A stretch of 64,000 nucleotides of DNA. It comes from an uncultured Clostridia bacterium (GTDB taxonomy: Bacteria > Bacillota > Clostridia > Oscillospirales > Acutalibacteraceae). This document shows positions 33,860-43,698 of this stretch, piece by piece. The stretch spans positions 117,615 through 181,614 of the forward strand of contig CAKMIX010000001.1 of assembly GCA_927362715.1 (NCBI GenBank). Reading direction: 5' to 3'. Numbering within the stretch: the stretch's first letter is position 1; each line of letters opens with the position of its first letter. A program made the translations under genes and the position numbers. The notes beneath the pieces are model-generated. The model saw only the letters and a list, made by a program, of their open reading frames with translations. It made no database searches and had not been told where the DNA came from.

Positions 33860-33924
33860 CCGAAGTCGTGCAGACGATCTGTTTAAATTTGTAAAATAAA
33901 TATACATTTCGTCTAATAAATCGG

Positions 33925-33953
33925 TTGACGAACCTTCGTTTTTGTTTTATAAT
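33925..33953 (+). promoter_or_regulatory. Promoter of the first GPH symporter gene
   Basis: TTGACG (33925-33930), 17 bases, TATAAT (33948-33953). It is divergent from the cysK promoter 66 bases away. Confidence 0.75.
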
Positions 33954-33985
33954 TACAGTATTGCCAAATTGAAAGGAGATACCAG

Positions 33986-35500
33986 ATGAAACTGGAAGCT
34001 TTGCTGCACAAGGTCTACGGCACTACGCCGAACGACGGGAATTTGCAGCCAAAGGAAGCCGTAGCCTATGCCGTGGCTGGGTTCGGTCAGAACTTTATTT
34101 GTACCATCATTGGTTCCTACTTGACGATCTTTATGACGGATGCGCTGCTGTTCGGTTCCGCCAACGTTATGATCGGCAGTGTTTCCGGCGCGATGGCGGT
34201 CGCCTACCTGATGCTCGGAACGCGTATTTTTGATGCGTGCAACGATCCGATCATGGGCTCGATCGTGGACAAAACGCGCACCAAATACGGAAAATGCCGT
34301 CCGTATTTGAAGTGGATGGCGATCCCGATCGCCATTATGACGCTGTTGTGCTTCAACCCGTTTGTAGAAGCCGGCACGGTGCGCACGTTCGTCTATATTG
34401 CCGTTGTATATGTGATCTGGTCCGTTGTCTACACCGTGGTCGACGTACCCTATTGGGCGCTGTCGAGCAGCATGACGAACAATACCATTGTTCGCGGCAA
34501 CCTGCTGACCGTCACCCGTCTTGTATGCACGCTCGGCGCGGGCATCGTTACGGTCGGCGTGCCGATCATCACAGACCTTGTTACGGCGAAATACAAGGAT
34601 GAAACCGGCACGGTGCTTCCCGAGTTTATCTATGACAATGCAAACGCCTTAAAATGGACCTATTTCATTTGCGCGGTCGTGTTCACCGTAGTCGCCATCC
34701 CGATGTTCTACTATGGGTTCAAGAACACCAAGGAGCGCATCAAATCTTTGGAAAACCCGCCGAGTCTTGGGCACAACCTGAAGCTCCTTTTCAAGAACCG
34801 CGAACTGATGCTGATCGTGATCTCCGGTATCTTAGGCGGTGCGCGCATGGTCTACACCTACACGGGCGGCCTGTACTTCGCGCGCTACGTCCTGCACAAT
34901 GACAGCTGGTACTCTCTGATTACCCTGCTTGTCGTCCCCGGCGGTCTGGTCGCGTCGCTTCTGGTGCCGTGGATGACCAAAAAGTTCACGAAAAAGTGGG
35001 CATACATCTATGTACATATCCTTGGTGCGGTCGTCATGTTTGCCATGTACTTCATCGGCTATGATGCGCCTTGGAAATTGATCGTTTGCGCCATCGGGCT
35101 TGTGCTTTTGGGCATCCCGCAGGGCGCGAACAACATCCTTTCCTACGCGATGATCGGCGATACGGTCGACTACCTTGAGTGGAAGACCGGTGAGCGTGCA
35201 GAAGGCATCTGCTTTGCCATGCAGACGCTCATGAACAAGATCGGTATGGCGGTCGGCGCCTTCATCGGCGTGTTCTCTTATGACTGGGCGGGCATCAACC
35301 CGACGGCGGCGGACGGCGTTTACATCACCGCGCAAGGCGAGCAGACGCTGTGGAACCTTCTTGTGCTTTCCGGCGCGCTGAGCATGGTGGGTACCATTAT
35401 CCCCATCCTGTTCTATCGCCTGACGGAAAAGAAACAACGGGAAATGGTCAAGGAGATCGCCGAACGCAAAGCCGCACAAGGCGAGCAAGAGGCAGAATAA
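33986..35500 (+). CDS. GPH-family sugar:cation symporter
   Basis: The 504-residue membrane protein has about 12 helices and the GPH signature D-A-C-N-D-P-I-M-G-S-I-V-D-K-T-R-T-K-Y-G near residue 85, plus D-Y-L-E-W-K-T-G-E-R near 395. GPH proteins import glycosides, pentosides or hexuronides with Na+ or H+. AAAGGAG precedes the ATG. A second GPH gene follows in the same direction after a terminator. No glycosidase neighbours it, so the sugar cannot be named. Confidence 0.93.
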   Translation: MKLEALLHKVYGTTPNDGNLQPKEAVAYAVAGFGQNFICTIIGSYLTIFMTDALLFGSANVMIGSVSGAMAVAYLMLGTRIFDACNDPIMGSIVDKTRTKYGKCRPYLKWMAIPIAIMTLLCFNPFVEAGTVRTFVYIAVVYVIWSVVYTVVDVPYWALSSSMTNNTIVRGNLLTVTRLVCTLGAGIVTVGVPIITDLVTAKYKDETGTVLPEFIYDNANALKWTYFICAVVFTVVAIPMFYYGFKNTKERIKSLENPPSLGHNLKLLFKNRELMLIVISGILGGARMVYTYTGGLYFARYVLHNDSWYSLITLLVVPGGLVASLLVPWMTKKFTKKWAYIYVHILGAVVMFAMYFIGYDAPWKLIVCAIGLVLLGIPQGANNILSYAMIGDTVDYLEWKTGERAEGICFAMQTLMNKIGMAVGAFIGVFSYDWAGINPTAADGVYITAQGEQTLWNLLVLSGALSMVGTIIPILFYRLTEKKQREMVKEIAERKAAQGEQEAE

Positions 35501-35522
35501 ATTTTCTTTTTCGAATGAAAGG

Positions 35523-35550
35523 GAGCGCCGCAAAAGCGGCGCTCTTTTTT
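35523..35550 (+). terminator. Terminator between the two GPH genes
   Basis: GAGCGCCGC (35523-35531), AAAA loop, GCGGCGCTC (35536-35544), then TTTTTT. Confidence 0.9.
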
Positions 35551-35570
35551 CGCTTTTTTGCATGCGGCGG

Positions 35571-35599
35571 TTGACGGAAATTGGAAAAACAGGTATCAT
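35571..35599 (+). promoter_or_regulatory. Promoter of the second GPH gene
   Basis: TTGACG (35571-35576), 17 bases, TATCAT (35594-35599). A transcript starting near 35606 supports the TTG start at 35633. Confidence 0.6.
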
Positions 35600-35632
35600 A
35601 TATTGGTAATGCTGAATACGGAGGTTTTTGCC

Positions 35633-37051
35633 TTGGAGACTACAAAGACCCGAAAGAATCCCGCGCGCTTCGGGCGCTATATCGGCTACGGGATCGGCGC
35701 GGTAGGCTTAGATTTGAGCTATGGGCTGTTCTATTCCTACCTTTCCAAGTATTTAACGGACGTTCTGCTGATGCCGGCTGCGTTCCTTTTGATCCTCACG
35801 CCGATCGCGCGCATTTGGGACGGTATCAACGACCCGATGATGGGCGTAATCGTAGACCATACCAAAACACGCATGGGCAAATACCGCCCGTGGATCCTGA
35901 TCGGCACATCGTGCAATGCCGTTATACTTGCCATGATGTTCACAAACCCCGGGATCTCCATCGGTTCCGTTTGGATGTATGTATATGTCGCGGTGATGTA
36001 TATCCTGTGGGGCATGACGAACACCATGGCGGACATCCCCTATTGGAGCATGGTGCCGAGCTTCACGAACGACCCGAATGAGCGCAACACCATTTCGACC
36101 ATTGCGCGTACCTTCAGCGGTATCGGACAGGGCATCATTACAATCTTCACCCCTTACGCGCTTGTGCTTTTGGGTACGGGTTTAACCGATGAGGAGCGCC
36201 AGGTCAGCGCACAGGGCTTCAGCCGCTGGGCGATTATCTGCGCGGTGCTGCTGGTTATGTTCGCCGTTATCTGCGTTTCTGTCACCAAAGAACGCCATGT
36301 GATCTATAACAACGACAAATTCAGCTTCAAAAAGGTGTTTGAAGTCGTGCGCAGCAATGACCAGCTGGTCGTCTTTATGATCTTCGCGATGCTCTCGAAC
36401 GCGGGCTGGTACCTGACCAGCGGCGTAGGCGCCTATTACTTCGACAATGTAGAGGGCGACATCACAAAACAGAGCACGTTTGCTACATTCGGCGCGGTCG
36501 GCTCATTTTTGGGGCTGTTCGTCATTCCGCTGATGAGCAAAAAATATACCCGCCGCACGATCTACCGCTTCTGCCTGATCATCGTCATCATCGGGTACAT
36601 CGCCATGACGATCTGCGGGCCGATCCTCCATAATATGCTGCTTTTGAGCCTGGCTTACATCATCGCTTCTATCGGCATTGCATCGATGTTCGTCAACCAG
36701 ACGGTCATGCTTGCCGACATTGTGGACTACGGCGAATACAAGACCGGAAAGCGCAGCGAAAGCACGACCTTTGCCATGAAAGGCTTTTTGCAGAAAATGG
36801 CGTACACCATTCAAACGATCGTTATGTTCTCCGGCTTCGGGATCTCCGGCTATGACGGCAACACGCAGGTACAGACCCCGTTTGCGGAAACGACCATCAG
36901 CGTGATGACCTTTGTTGTGCCGCCCATTCTGGTTTTGATTTCTTTCATTATTTTTTCTAAGAAATACAAGCTGTACGGCGAGCTTTCCGAAAAGGTGCTT
37001 GCCTTTGTCAATGCACGCGATGAAAAAATCGGCAACACAGAGGACATGTAA
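35633..37051 (+). CDS. Second GPH-family sugar:cation symporter
   Basis: This 472-residue protein has about 12 helices with the GPH signature D-G-I-N-D-P-M-M-G-V-I-V-D-H-T-K-T-R-M-G near residue 65 and D-Y-G-E-Y-K-T-G-K-R near 370. It starts at a TTG (35633) placed eight bases after GGAGG (35620-35624); the ATG at 35609 has no such site and would fall at the transcript start. It is only moderately similar to the GPH protein just upstream, so the pair is an old duplication or two separate acquisitions. The histidine phosphatase gene begins directly at its stop codon. Confidence 0.9.
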   Translation: METTKTRKNPARFGRYIGYGIGAVGLDLSYGLFYSYLSKYLTDVLLMPAAFLLILTPIARIWDGINDPMMGVIVDHTKTRMGKYRPWILIGTSCNAVILAMMFTNPGISIGSVWMYVYVAVMYILWGMTNTMADIPYWSMVPSFTNDPNERNTISTIARTFSGIGQGIITIFTPYALVLLGTGLTDEERQVSAQGFSRWAIICAVLLVMFAVICVSVTKERHVIYNNDKFSFKKVFEVVRSNDQLVVFMIFAMLSNAGWYLTSGVGAYYFDNVEGDITKQSTFATFGAVGSFLGLFVIPLMSKKYTRRTIYRFCLIIVIIGYIAMTICGPILHNMLLLSLAYIIASIGIASMFVNQTVMLADIVDYGEYKTGKRSESTTFAMKGFLQKMAYTIQTIVMFSGFGISGYDGNTQVQTPFAETTISVMTFVVPPILVLISFIIFSKKYKLYGELSEKVLAFVNARDEKIGNTEDM

Positions 37052-37780
37052 GTGAGACTCCTGATCATCCGCCACGGCGACCCCGATTATGCCGTGGATT
37101 CGCTAACTGAAAAAGGGCGGCGCGAGGCGGAATTCCTTGCCGAACGCATGGCAAAAGAAAAAATCGATGCGTTTTACGTATCGCCCTTAGGCCGTGCGCG
37201 CGATACCGCCGCTTACACCTTAAACGCCATGCACGCGCAAGGGAAAACACTTGGCTGGCTTCGTGAATTTCACGCGCCGATCTGGGACAAGGCCGCCAAA
37301 AAGATCCGAGGGCCGTGGGATCTGCTCCCCTCCTTTTACACTGTCAACGAGGATTTCTATGACGTGCACCGCTGGGCGGATACGGATTTTATGCGCGGCG
37401 GGCTGCGGCTGAAATCAGAGTATAGCCGCGTTTGCAAGGGACTGGACAAGGTACTTCGGCAGCATGGCTATGCGCGGCACGGCAACTACTATAAAGCCCT
37501 TTCGCCGAACATGAACACACTGGCGTTCTTTTGCCATTTCGGCGTGGAATGCGTGATGCTTTCGCACCTGCTGCACGTTTCCCCTGTCGTGCTTTGGCAG
37601 GGTTTCTGCGCCGCGCCGACCTCCGTAACGACGCTCTACACCGAGGAACGCGAAGAAGGCATTGCTGTGTTTCGGTGCAGCGCGTTCGGCGACATTTCGC
37701 ACCTGTACGCGCACGGCGAACCGCCTGCTTTTGCAGCGCGGTTTTGCGAAATGTATGCAAACGAGAATGAAAGGCATTAA
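37052..37780 (+). CDS. Histidine phosphatase family protein (phosphoglycerate mutase-like)
   Basis: The 242-residue protein has the R-H-G catalytic motif at residues 7-9 (I-I-R-H-G-D), a conserved arginine in S-P-L-G-R-A near residue 48, and the second histidine in F-F-C-H-F-G near 155. It begins with GTG immediately after the symporter stop, with AGAGGA upstream, so it is co-transcribed with the transporter. Many members dephosphorylate small sugar phosphates; with a sugar importer as partner, a sugar-phosphate substrate is plausible but unproven. Confidence 0.85.
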   Translation: MRLLIIRHGDPDYAVDSLTEKGRREAEFLAERMAKEKIDAFYVSPLGRARDTAAYTLNAMHAQGKTLGWLREFHAPIWDKAAKKIRGPWDLLPSFYTVNEDFYDVHRWADTDFMRGGLRLKSEYSRVCKGLDKVLRQHGYARHGNYYKALSPNMNTLAFFCHFGVECVMLSHLLHVSPVVLWQGFCAAPTSVTTLYTEEREEGIAVFRCSAFGDISHLYAHGEPPAFAARFCEMYANENERH

Positions 37781-37798
37781 GGTTTCTGAAAATGGATC

Positions 37799-37833
37799 GC
37801 GCCCCGCCGGGAATCGGCGGGGCGCTTACTTTT
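37799..37833. terminator. Hairpin between convergent genes
   Basis: GCGCCCCGCCG (37799-37809) and CGGCGGGGCGC (37815-37825) form a perfect 11-bp stem followed by TTACTTTTAT. The T-run is imperfect. Confidence 0.65.
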
Positions 37834-37841
37834 ATGTCAAT

Positions 37842-40187
37842 TTACTTTTCCATGGTCAACTCAACCTCGCCGTCCTTGAGCGTCAGGCGGATCGCGCGGA
37901 TCGGCTCTTCGCTGTGCTCCACAAGATAGGTGGAAAGCTTATCCTCCACGTTGCGCCGCAGCACATTGCGCAAATCACGCGCGCCGCGGACGTTGCCGTC
38001 CATTTTGGAGACCAGCAGCGCAGGAAGATCGTCCGTAAAGGAAAGCGTGATGCCCTTGTCCTGCAAAGCTTCCTGCAATTCACCAAGCATCAGAACGGCG
38101 ATCTGCCGGTAGTTTTCCTCGGTCAATTCGTTGAACACTACGATCTCATCCACGCGCCCCAAAAATTCGGGACGTAGGAATTCGCGCAGCGCCTTGATGG
38201 CATGTTCCTTTTTGACGTCGCCCGCTTCCTTGCCGAAGCCCATAGCGCCCGCCTGCCGTTCACTGCCCGCATTCGAGGTCATGATGATAACGGTGTTTGC
38301 AAAACTGACCGTACGCCCGTGGGCGTCGTTGGTCTTGCCCTCATCGAGAATTTGCAGCAGGATGTTCATCACATCGGGATGTGCTTTTTCGATCTCATCA
38401 AACAAAATGATGGAATAAGGTTTCCGGCGCACCTTTTCGGTAAGCTGCCCCGCCTCGTCATAGCCGACATAGCCGGGCGGCGAGCCGATGAGCCGCGATA
38501 CCGAATGCTTTTCCATAAATTCCGACATATCCAGGCGAATGAGCGTTTCCGGCGTATCAAACAATTCACGGGAAAGCAGCTTAACAAGCTCGGTTTTGCC
38601 CACGCCCGTGGGGCCCACGAAAATAAAGGATGCCGGGCGCTTTTGCACCGAAAGCTGGATGCGGCTGCGGCGGATCGCCGCAGAAACGAGATCGACTGCC
38701 TCGTCCTGCCCGACAAGATGTGCTTTCAAGCGATCCTCCATGCCGATCAGGCGTTTGACATCGCCTTCCACGATCTTGGTCGTCGGAATGCCCGTCCAAA
38801 GGTTGATGACGCGCGCCAAGTCCTCCTCGGTCACAAAATTGTCGCTTGCCTTTTCGCGCAGGGCGGGTTCTTTCTGTTCGCAGGCAAGAAGTTCGGAACG
38901 CACAAGCGCGAGCGCGGCGTAGCTTTCGTTCTTTTTCTTTTCGTCGTTTTCGGTCTCCGCCGTAGTGACGAGCTCCTCCTCGCGGGATTGCAGCTCCGTT
39001 TTATGGCGCAAAAACAGCTCGTAATCGCTGATTGCCTTATTGCGGAGGTTCGCACAGGTGCACGCTTCGTCCAACAGGTCGATCGCCTTATCGGGCAGGA
39101 AGCGGTCGGTGATATAGCGCTCGGAGAGCGTCACCGCCTTATGCACGAGCGAATCGGAAATGCGCACGCGGTGGTAATTTTCGTAATAGCTTTTGATCCC
39201 TAAAAGGATCTGATAGGCGTCCTCTACGGACGGTTCTTCGACCTTGACGGGCTGGAAACGGCGTTCCAGCGCAGCGTCCTTTTCAATGTTTTGGCGATAT
39301 TCATTGAATGTAGTCGCGCCGATGACCTGGATCTCACCGCGGGAAAGCGCAGGCTTCAAAATATTTGCCGCGTTCATCGTGCCCTCGGCATCGCCCGTGC
39401 CGACAAGGTTGTGCACTTCGTCGATGAAAAGGATGATATTCCCCTCGCTCTTCACCTCGTCGATCAGCCCTTTAATGCGGCTTTCGAACTGCCCGCGGAA
39501 CTGCGTGCCCGCAACAAGCGCGGTGAGATCGAGCAAGTGGATCTCTTTATCGGCAAGCTTCGCCGGCACCTCGCCCGCCGCGATCTTCTGCGCAAGGCCC
39601 TCGGCGATGGCAGTCTTACCGACACCGGGTTCGCCGATCAGGCACGGGTTGTTTTTTGTGCGGCGGCACAAGATCTGCACTGTGCGGTAGATCTCGCGGT
39701 CGCGCCCAATGATACGATCCAACTGCCCGCCTCGTGCACGCTCGGTCAAATCGGTGCAATACAGCGACAGGTATTTGCGCTTTTTATTCTTCTTTTGGTT
39801 TTTCTGCGCATTGCCGCCTTTTTTGGGCTCCTCCACCACGCTGACCTCGGACGGGTCGATCATATCGCCGTCGTCGTTATCCTGCGCGGCTTTATTCATC
39901 CCCGGGAACAGCCCCTGCATAAAGGAAAGCGGCAGCGCACCGCCGGGCTGGAAGCCCTCCTCGCCGTCGGCGTTTTCCATCATCTGCGCCATTTGCTCGG
40001 AGACCTCTTCCATTTCATCCTCTGTGATCCCCATTTGCTCCATAAGCTGCTTGATCGGGCCGATGTTCAGCTCCATGGCGCATTTGATGCAAAGCCCCTC
40101 GTTGGTGGTTTTATCCCCCTCCACCTTCGAGATGAAAAATACCGCCGGATTTTTATGGCACCGGCTGCACAGCATGTTTTTGTTCAT
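37842..40187 (-). CDS. ClpE-like AAA+ unfoldase with N-terminal zinc finger
   Basis: The 781-residue Hsp100 protein starts with a zinc finger, C-S-R-C (Cys7, Cys10) and C-I-K-C (Cys33, Cys36), as in ClpE. An acidic Gln/Met-rich linker (50-140) follows, then AAA+ module 1 (G-E-P-G-V-G-K-T, 185-192), a middle coiled coil (about 380-450) and AAA+ module 2 (G-P-T-G-V-G-K-T, 525-532). It probably feeds substrates to ClpP. It lacks the double N-domain of ClpC. It starts three bases after pgsA and closes the long reverse-strand cluster. No CtsR site was recognised upstream, so heat-shock control is not shown. Confidence 0.9.
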   Translation of the reverse strand: MNKNMLCSRCHKNPAVFFISKVEGDKTTNEGLCIKCAMELNIGPIKQLMEQMGITEDEMEEVSEQMAQMMENADGEEGFQPGGALPLSFMQGLFPGMNKAAQDNDDGDMIDPSEVSVVEEPKKGGNAQKNQKKNKKRKYLSLYCTDLTERARGGQLDRIIGRDREIYRTVQILCRRTKNNPCLIGEPGVGKTAIAEGLAQKIAAGEVPAKLADKEIHLLDLTALVAGTQFRGQFESRIKGLIDEVKSEGNIILFIDEVHNLVGTGDAEGTMNAANILKPALSRGEIQVIGATTFNEYRQNIEKDAALERRFQPVKVEEPSVEDAYQILLGIKSYYENYHRVRISDSLVHKAVTLSERYITDRFLPDKAIDLLDEACTCANLRNKAISDYELFLRHKTELQSREEELVTTAETENDEKKKNESYAALALVRSELLACEQKEPALREKASDNFVTEEDLARVINLWTGIPTTKIVEGDVKRLIGMEDRLKAHLVGQDEAVDLVSAAIRRSRIQLSVQKRPASFIFVGPTGVGKTELVKLLSRELFDTPETLIRLDMSEFMEKHSVSRLIGSPPGYVGYDEAGQLTEKVRRKPYSIILFDEIEKAHPDVMNILLQILDEGKTNDAHGRTVSFANTVIIMTSNAGSERQAGAMGFGKEAGDVKKEHAIKALREFLRPEFLGRVDEIVVFNELTEENYRQIAVLMLGELQEALQDKGITLSFTDDLPALLVSKMDGNVRGARDLRNVLRRNVEDKLSTYLVEHSEEPIRAIRLTLKDGEVELTMEK

Positions 40188-40190
40188 TCG

Positions 40191-40823
40191 TTATTTTTCC
40201 TCGGATTTATGCTTTCTTTCTTTGAATTGGCGGAAAGTGGACGGCAGGTAGCTCAAGAGCGCAACGAACGTGAGCGCGGCGGAAATGATCACCAGTACGA
40301 TCATCACGGGCGTCGGCAGCGTGAACCATTCGCGCAGCGCGCCGATCTCAGGCCCGAAGGCTAACACGACCACCATAACGCCGTAAAACACGAATGTGGC
40401 GACCTTGCCGTAAATTTCGGCCGCACCCGGGCGCAGCCCGATCGCGAGCATCACCGCGCCGCCTAAGATCATGACAAGCTCCTTGAACAGGAAGAACAGG
40501 AACACCCATTTAAACCACTGCATCGTCGGATCCTGGGACTTGTCCAGCACCAGAAAAATCACGACGGCGATGGTGATCTGCGTGAGCTTGTCTGCCACGG
40601 GATCCAAGATCTTGCCAAGTTCACTGATCTGGTTGAAACGACGGGCGATCTTGCCGTCAAACAGGTCCGTAAGCCCTGAAAGGACAAGTACGACCACCGC
40701 CCACAGCGCTTCGCCGTTGTAAAACAGCACGCCAAACACGGGGATCAGCAAAATGCGGATCAGCGACAGCAGATTCGGCACGGTCAGGCATCCGCTAAAC
40801 AGCGCTTTTAAATTCTCTTTCAT
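40191..40823 (-). CDS. pgsA: CDP-diacylglycerol-glycerol-3-phosphate 3-phosphatidyltransferase
   Basis: The enzyme makes phosphatidylglycerol phosphate, the precursor of anionic membrane lipids. The 210-residue membrane protein has the CDP-alcohol phosphotransferase motif D-G-x2-A-R-x8-G-x3-D-x3-D (Asp56, Gly57, Ala60, Arg61, Gly70, Asp74, Asp78) and about five helices. It sits 15 bases after cvpA and three before the clpE-like gene. Confidence 0.93.
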   Translation of the reverse strand: MKENLKALFSGCLTVPNLLSLIRILLIPVFGVLFYNGEALWAVVVLVLSGLTDLFDGKIARRFNQISELGKILDPVADKLTQITIAVVIFLVLDKSQDPTMQWFKWVFLFFLFKELVMILGGAVMLAIGLRPGAAEIYGKVATFVFYGVMVVVLAFGPEIGALREWFTLPTPVMIVLVIISAALTFVALLSYLPSTFRQFKERKHKSEEK

Positions 40824-40838
40824 GATAAGTACCTCAAT

Positions 40839-41531
40839 TTATAATAAAATTTCGGATAAGCTCTCCGGCAAAAAGCGTTCCACCTGCTCCACAATATAGG
40901 AATCCGATACCATGGATTCAAATCCGCCGCCGATATGCGGTGCGATGACGAGGAGCAAAAGACTGATGATCACAACGATGAGCAAGCCCTTTACTGCGCC
41001 GAGCACGGCACCAAGCCCCTGATTGAGTGTTTTAACAATCGGTATTTTAAACAGCTTGGAAACCCAATCCGCAACGATTTTAAATACGGCGAGCAGCACG
41101 ATACACAAAAGCAAAAACAGAATTGCGCCAAGTGCTGCAATACATACGGGGCGCACGACCTCATCCGTGATCCGCTGCGCGGCTTCGGCGGCGTTCGCGC
41201 CGCCGGCGAGGTGTTGAGAGAGTGCGTCCGCGTTAAAGCCCGTGCTTTCCAGATAGTCCGTCACAAAATCGGGAAGCCCCTCCAAAATCGCTACGACATC
41301 TGCACTCCCGCCGTCTTCAGGCAAGGCCTCTTCCACGCGGTTTTGGAGGCTCTCCCCAAGGAAAGCATCATACACGCCTTCTGCAAAGGGCGTGGCAAGC
41401 TGTGCGGAAAGCACGACCGCCAGCACAAAGGCGACAATATCAAGCACCGTTTTTACAATACCCTTTTTGGCTGCGACCACGATTGCGGCGACCGCGATGC
41501 ACAGAAAAATCAAGTCGAGAATAATGCCCAT
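40839..41531 (-). CDS. CvpA-family membrane protein
   Basis: The 230-residue protein has an N-terminal hairpin of two helices and two further helices near 120-200, with family-like G-A-V-L-G-A-V-K-G-L. It ends in a short cytoplasmic amphipathic tail. The ATG at 41531 is chosen because it begins the first helix after GGTGA; the upstream extension is polar and unlike the family. CvpA proteins are linked to colicin V export in E. coli and to envelope maintenance elsewhere. A promoter lies about 90 bases upstream. Confidence 0.8.
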   Translation of the reverse strand: MGIILDLIFLCIAVAAIVVAAKKGIVKTVLDIVAFVLAVVLSAQLATPFAEGVYDAFLGESLQNRVEEALPEDGGSADVVAILEGLPDFVTDYLESTGFNADALSQHLAGGANAAEAAQRITDEVVRPVCIAALGAILFLLLCIVLLAVFKIVADWVSKLFKIPIVKTLNQGLGAVLGAVKGLLIVVIISLLLLVIAPHIGGGFESMVSDSYIVEQVERFLPESLSEILL

Positions 41532-41619
41532 ATCTTCACCGTACTGCGGCAATACAGCGCCCTTTGCGCCGTGAGCCGTATCGTTCCTTTCTTTTGCTTG
41601 CAGCGTTTGCTGCATCTAT

Positions 41620-41648
41620 ATTGTAGCATAATCACAGCATACTTACAA
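41620..41648 (-). promoter_or_regulatory. Internal promoter before cvpA
   Basis: Reverse strand TTGTAA (41648-41643), 17 bases, TACAAT (41625-41620), in the only large gap (155 bases) of the cluster. Confidence 0.6.
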
Positions 41649-41686
41649 CCGAATTTTCCATGTACAAATAGAAATCCGAATTTCCT

Positions 41687-42898
41687 TTATCCCGCTTCCG
41701 ACGTGGTTTGCGCGTTTTCTTCCGTTTGCGTGGTTTCATAGCATTTTATGCCGCCGAGGGCATAGACATAAGTATTTTTCCCATCGGTATACGGGCGGAT
41801 ACTGTCGGCGTCTACCGCCGCTTTGCCGACGAGTGTACCCTCGTGGTCGTAATTGTAAAGATAGCTGTCGGTCAATACGGAAACATACCGACCGTCGCAG
41901 GAAACACCTTTGACGCTTTCTTCCAGCTCCGTCTCAAACAGCAGCTCGCCGTTTTGATCATATGCGCGCACGATTTTGGAAGCGGAACTGCCGTATTTGG
42001 AAAGCACCGCTGCCGTATCATGTCCGTCCTCGCTGTATACGGCGGAAAGTGTGTTCAGGGAAAGATCCTCTTCAAGCGTCAATTCTGCATTTTCGGCGAT
42101 GGCAAACACGCGGTTACCTGTCAGCAAGACACGTTCCTCTGACAAAAACTCAATACCCGAAACGGTATTTTCAAAGTCAAAGGAAGCGATCGGTTCGCTG
42201 TAATCGAAGTCAAAAATATGCACCTTGGTATATAGTTCGCCGTCCTGTGCGCCCAGCACCGACACAGCGGCACGTTTGCCGTTATCGGAGAGCCCGACGG
42301 CAACGATCGTCTCCGAAGCACAGTTCCACTTAAAAATTTCCTTTTGATTTCGATTGATGACTGTCAGCGAGCTTTGCGCATTTTCCCCGCGGGAAGCCAG
42401 CGCGACCGTACCGTTTTCAGAAATCGCGCCGGTGAGCAGCCGCTGCGCGCTTTCGCCCTCATATAACGTTTTAGATTTAGACTGTACCCGATACGCCGTG
42501 CCGCCGACGTCGAGCAGCAATACCCTGCCGCCACGGCTGTCGGCATACGGTGAAGCATAGGTGTGCTGTGTCTCAGCCGACTTGCGCGCGGTGGAATCGA
42601 GCACGTAGGTATCATTCTCAGTCACAACAAACAGATCCGAACCGATCGGTTCCACAAACAAAACGCTGCTGTCTTCAAAATAATACGGATAACCGTCACC
42701 GCGCTGCAATCCGGAAATGAGCGAGCTTAAAGAATCACCGATGCTCGAAAACGTAACGTTGCCGAAACGCTGGGCGGCAACGACCACCAGCGCCAGCAGC
42801 ACTACGACGGCGCAAAGCGCCTTGAGCACTGTCAAAAGACGTTCGCGCCCGACAGTACGGTTCTTTTTTTTCTTTTTGGGTTTTGCCTGTTTTGCCAT
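41687..42898 (-). CDS. DUF5711-like membrane-anchored beta-propeller protein
   Basis: The 403-residue protein starts with a lysine-rich cytoplasmic stretch, one membrane helix (about 25-43) and a long extracytoplasmic domain of repeated short beta strands (A-I-S-E-N-G-T-V-A-L-A-S, V-G-L-S-D-N-G-K-R-A-A-V, S-C-D-G-R-Y-V-S-V-L). This is a WD40- or YVTN-type propeller pattern. I place it in DUF5711 from memory. It follows truA by four bases. No catalytic motif is visible; a scaffold or sensor in the envelope is likely. Confidence 0.75.
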   Translation of the reverse strand: MAKQAKPKKKKKNRTVGRERLLTVLKALCAVVVLLALVVVAAQRFGNVTFSSIGDSLSSLISGLQRGDGYPYYFEDSSVLFVEPIGSDLFVVTENDTYVLDSTARKSAETQHTYASPYADSRGGRVLLLDVGGTAYRVQSKSKTLYEGESAQRLLTGAISENGTVALASRGENAQSSLTVINRNQKEIFKWNCASETIVAVGLSDNGKRAAVSVLGAQDGELYTKVHIFDFDYSEPIASFDFENTVSGIEFLSEERVLLTGNRVFAIAENAELTLEEDLSLNTLSAVYSEDGHDTAAVLSKYGSSASKIVRAYDQNGELLFETELEESVKGVSCDGRYVSVLTDSYLYNYDHEGTLVGKAAVDADSIRPYTDGKNTYVYALGGIKCYETTQTEENAQTTSEAG

Positions 42899-42902
42899 TG
42901 CC

Positions 42903-43679
42903 TTACCTGCCCACATCCAAGGGATTTAAGAAAAGATCCCGTTCGTTATACGCCACTTGTGCGAGATAGAGCCCCGCTGCGGGAGCAGTCACGCCCGCCT
43001 TCGTGCGGTCGAGGCTTTCGAAAATTTTGGGGATGCAGCCCGCAGGGAGCTTTCCCGACTGTATATCCAAAAGCGTGCCGACCATGATGCGCACCATATT
43101 GTAAAGGAAACCGTCGCCCGATACCGTTAATTGCACCCGTTCCCCCTGCCGCTCCACAGAAAAGCTGCGGATCGTGCGTACCCGATCCGCTACCTCGCTG
43201 TTCGCGGCGCAAAAGGCAGAAAAGTCATGCCGTCCGACGAAGTCCTGTGCCTGCTCGTTCAAAAAAGCCGCATCCAGCACATAGGGATAAAAGTATGCGC
43301 GCCGCTCGTAAAAGGGATTGCGCGTCTTTCCGTTCCAAAGGATATACTGATATGTTTTGCCGAGGCAATCATAGCGCGCGTGAAAACCCAAAGGGACTTC
43401 GCGGCAGGAGCGCACGGCAATGTCGCGCGGAAGCACGGCGTTGAGCGCCGCAGACAGACGTTCGGGGCAAAGCGCAGTCTCGGCGCGTACATTGCAGCAA
43501 AATTCCAGCGCGTGCACGCCGGAATCCGTGCGGCTGCACCCGGTCACGGGGTAGCGTGTACCCAAAATACGCTCCAGCGCGTCTTGCAGCGTCTCCTGCA
43601 CGGTGACGGCATTGCTTTGCACCTGCCAGCCATGATAAGCGCTGCCGTCAAACATCAGCGTCAACAGAAAATTTCGCAT
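42903..43679 (-). CDS. truA: tRNA pseudouridine synthase A
   Basis: TruA converts uridines 38-40 of tRNA to pseudouridine. The 258-residue protein has the catalytic aspartate in S-R-T-D-S-G-V-H (Asp52) and the later G-D-G-F-L-Y-N-M-V-R motif. Length and layout are standard. It is grouped with the ECF module genes, an arrangement common in Firmicutes. Confidence 0.95.
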   Translation of the reverse strand: MRNFLLTLMFDGSAYHGWQVQSNAVTVQETLQDALERILGTRYPVTGCSRTDSGVHALEFCCNVRAETALCPERLSAALNAVLPRDIAVRSCREVPLGFHARYDCLGKTYQYILWNGKTRNPFYERRAYFYPYVLDAAFLNEQAQDFVGRHDFSAFCAANSEVADRVRTIRSFSVERQGERVQLTVSGDGFLYNMVRIMVGTLLDIQSGKLPAGCIPKIFESLDRTKAGVTAPAAGLYLAQVAYNERDLFLNPLDVGR

Positions 43680-43698
43680 ATGTCTTTCGCCTTTCGCG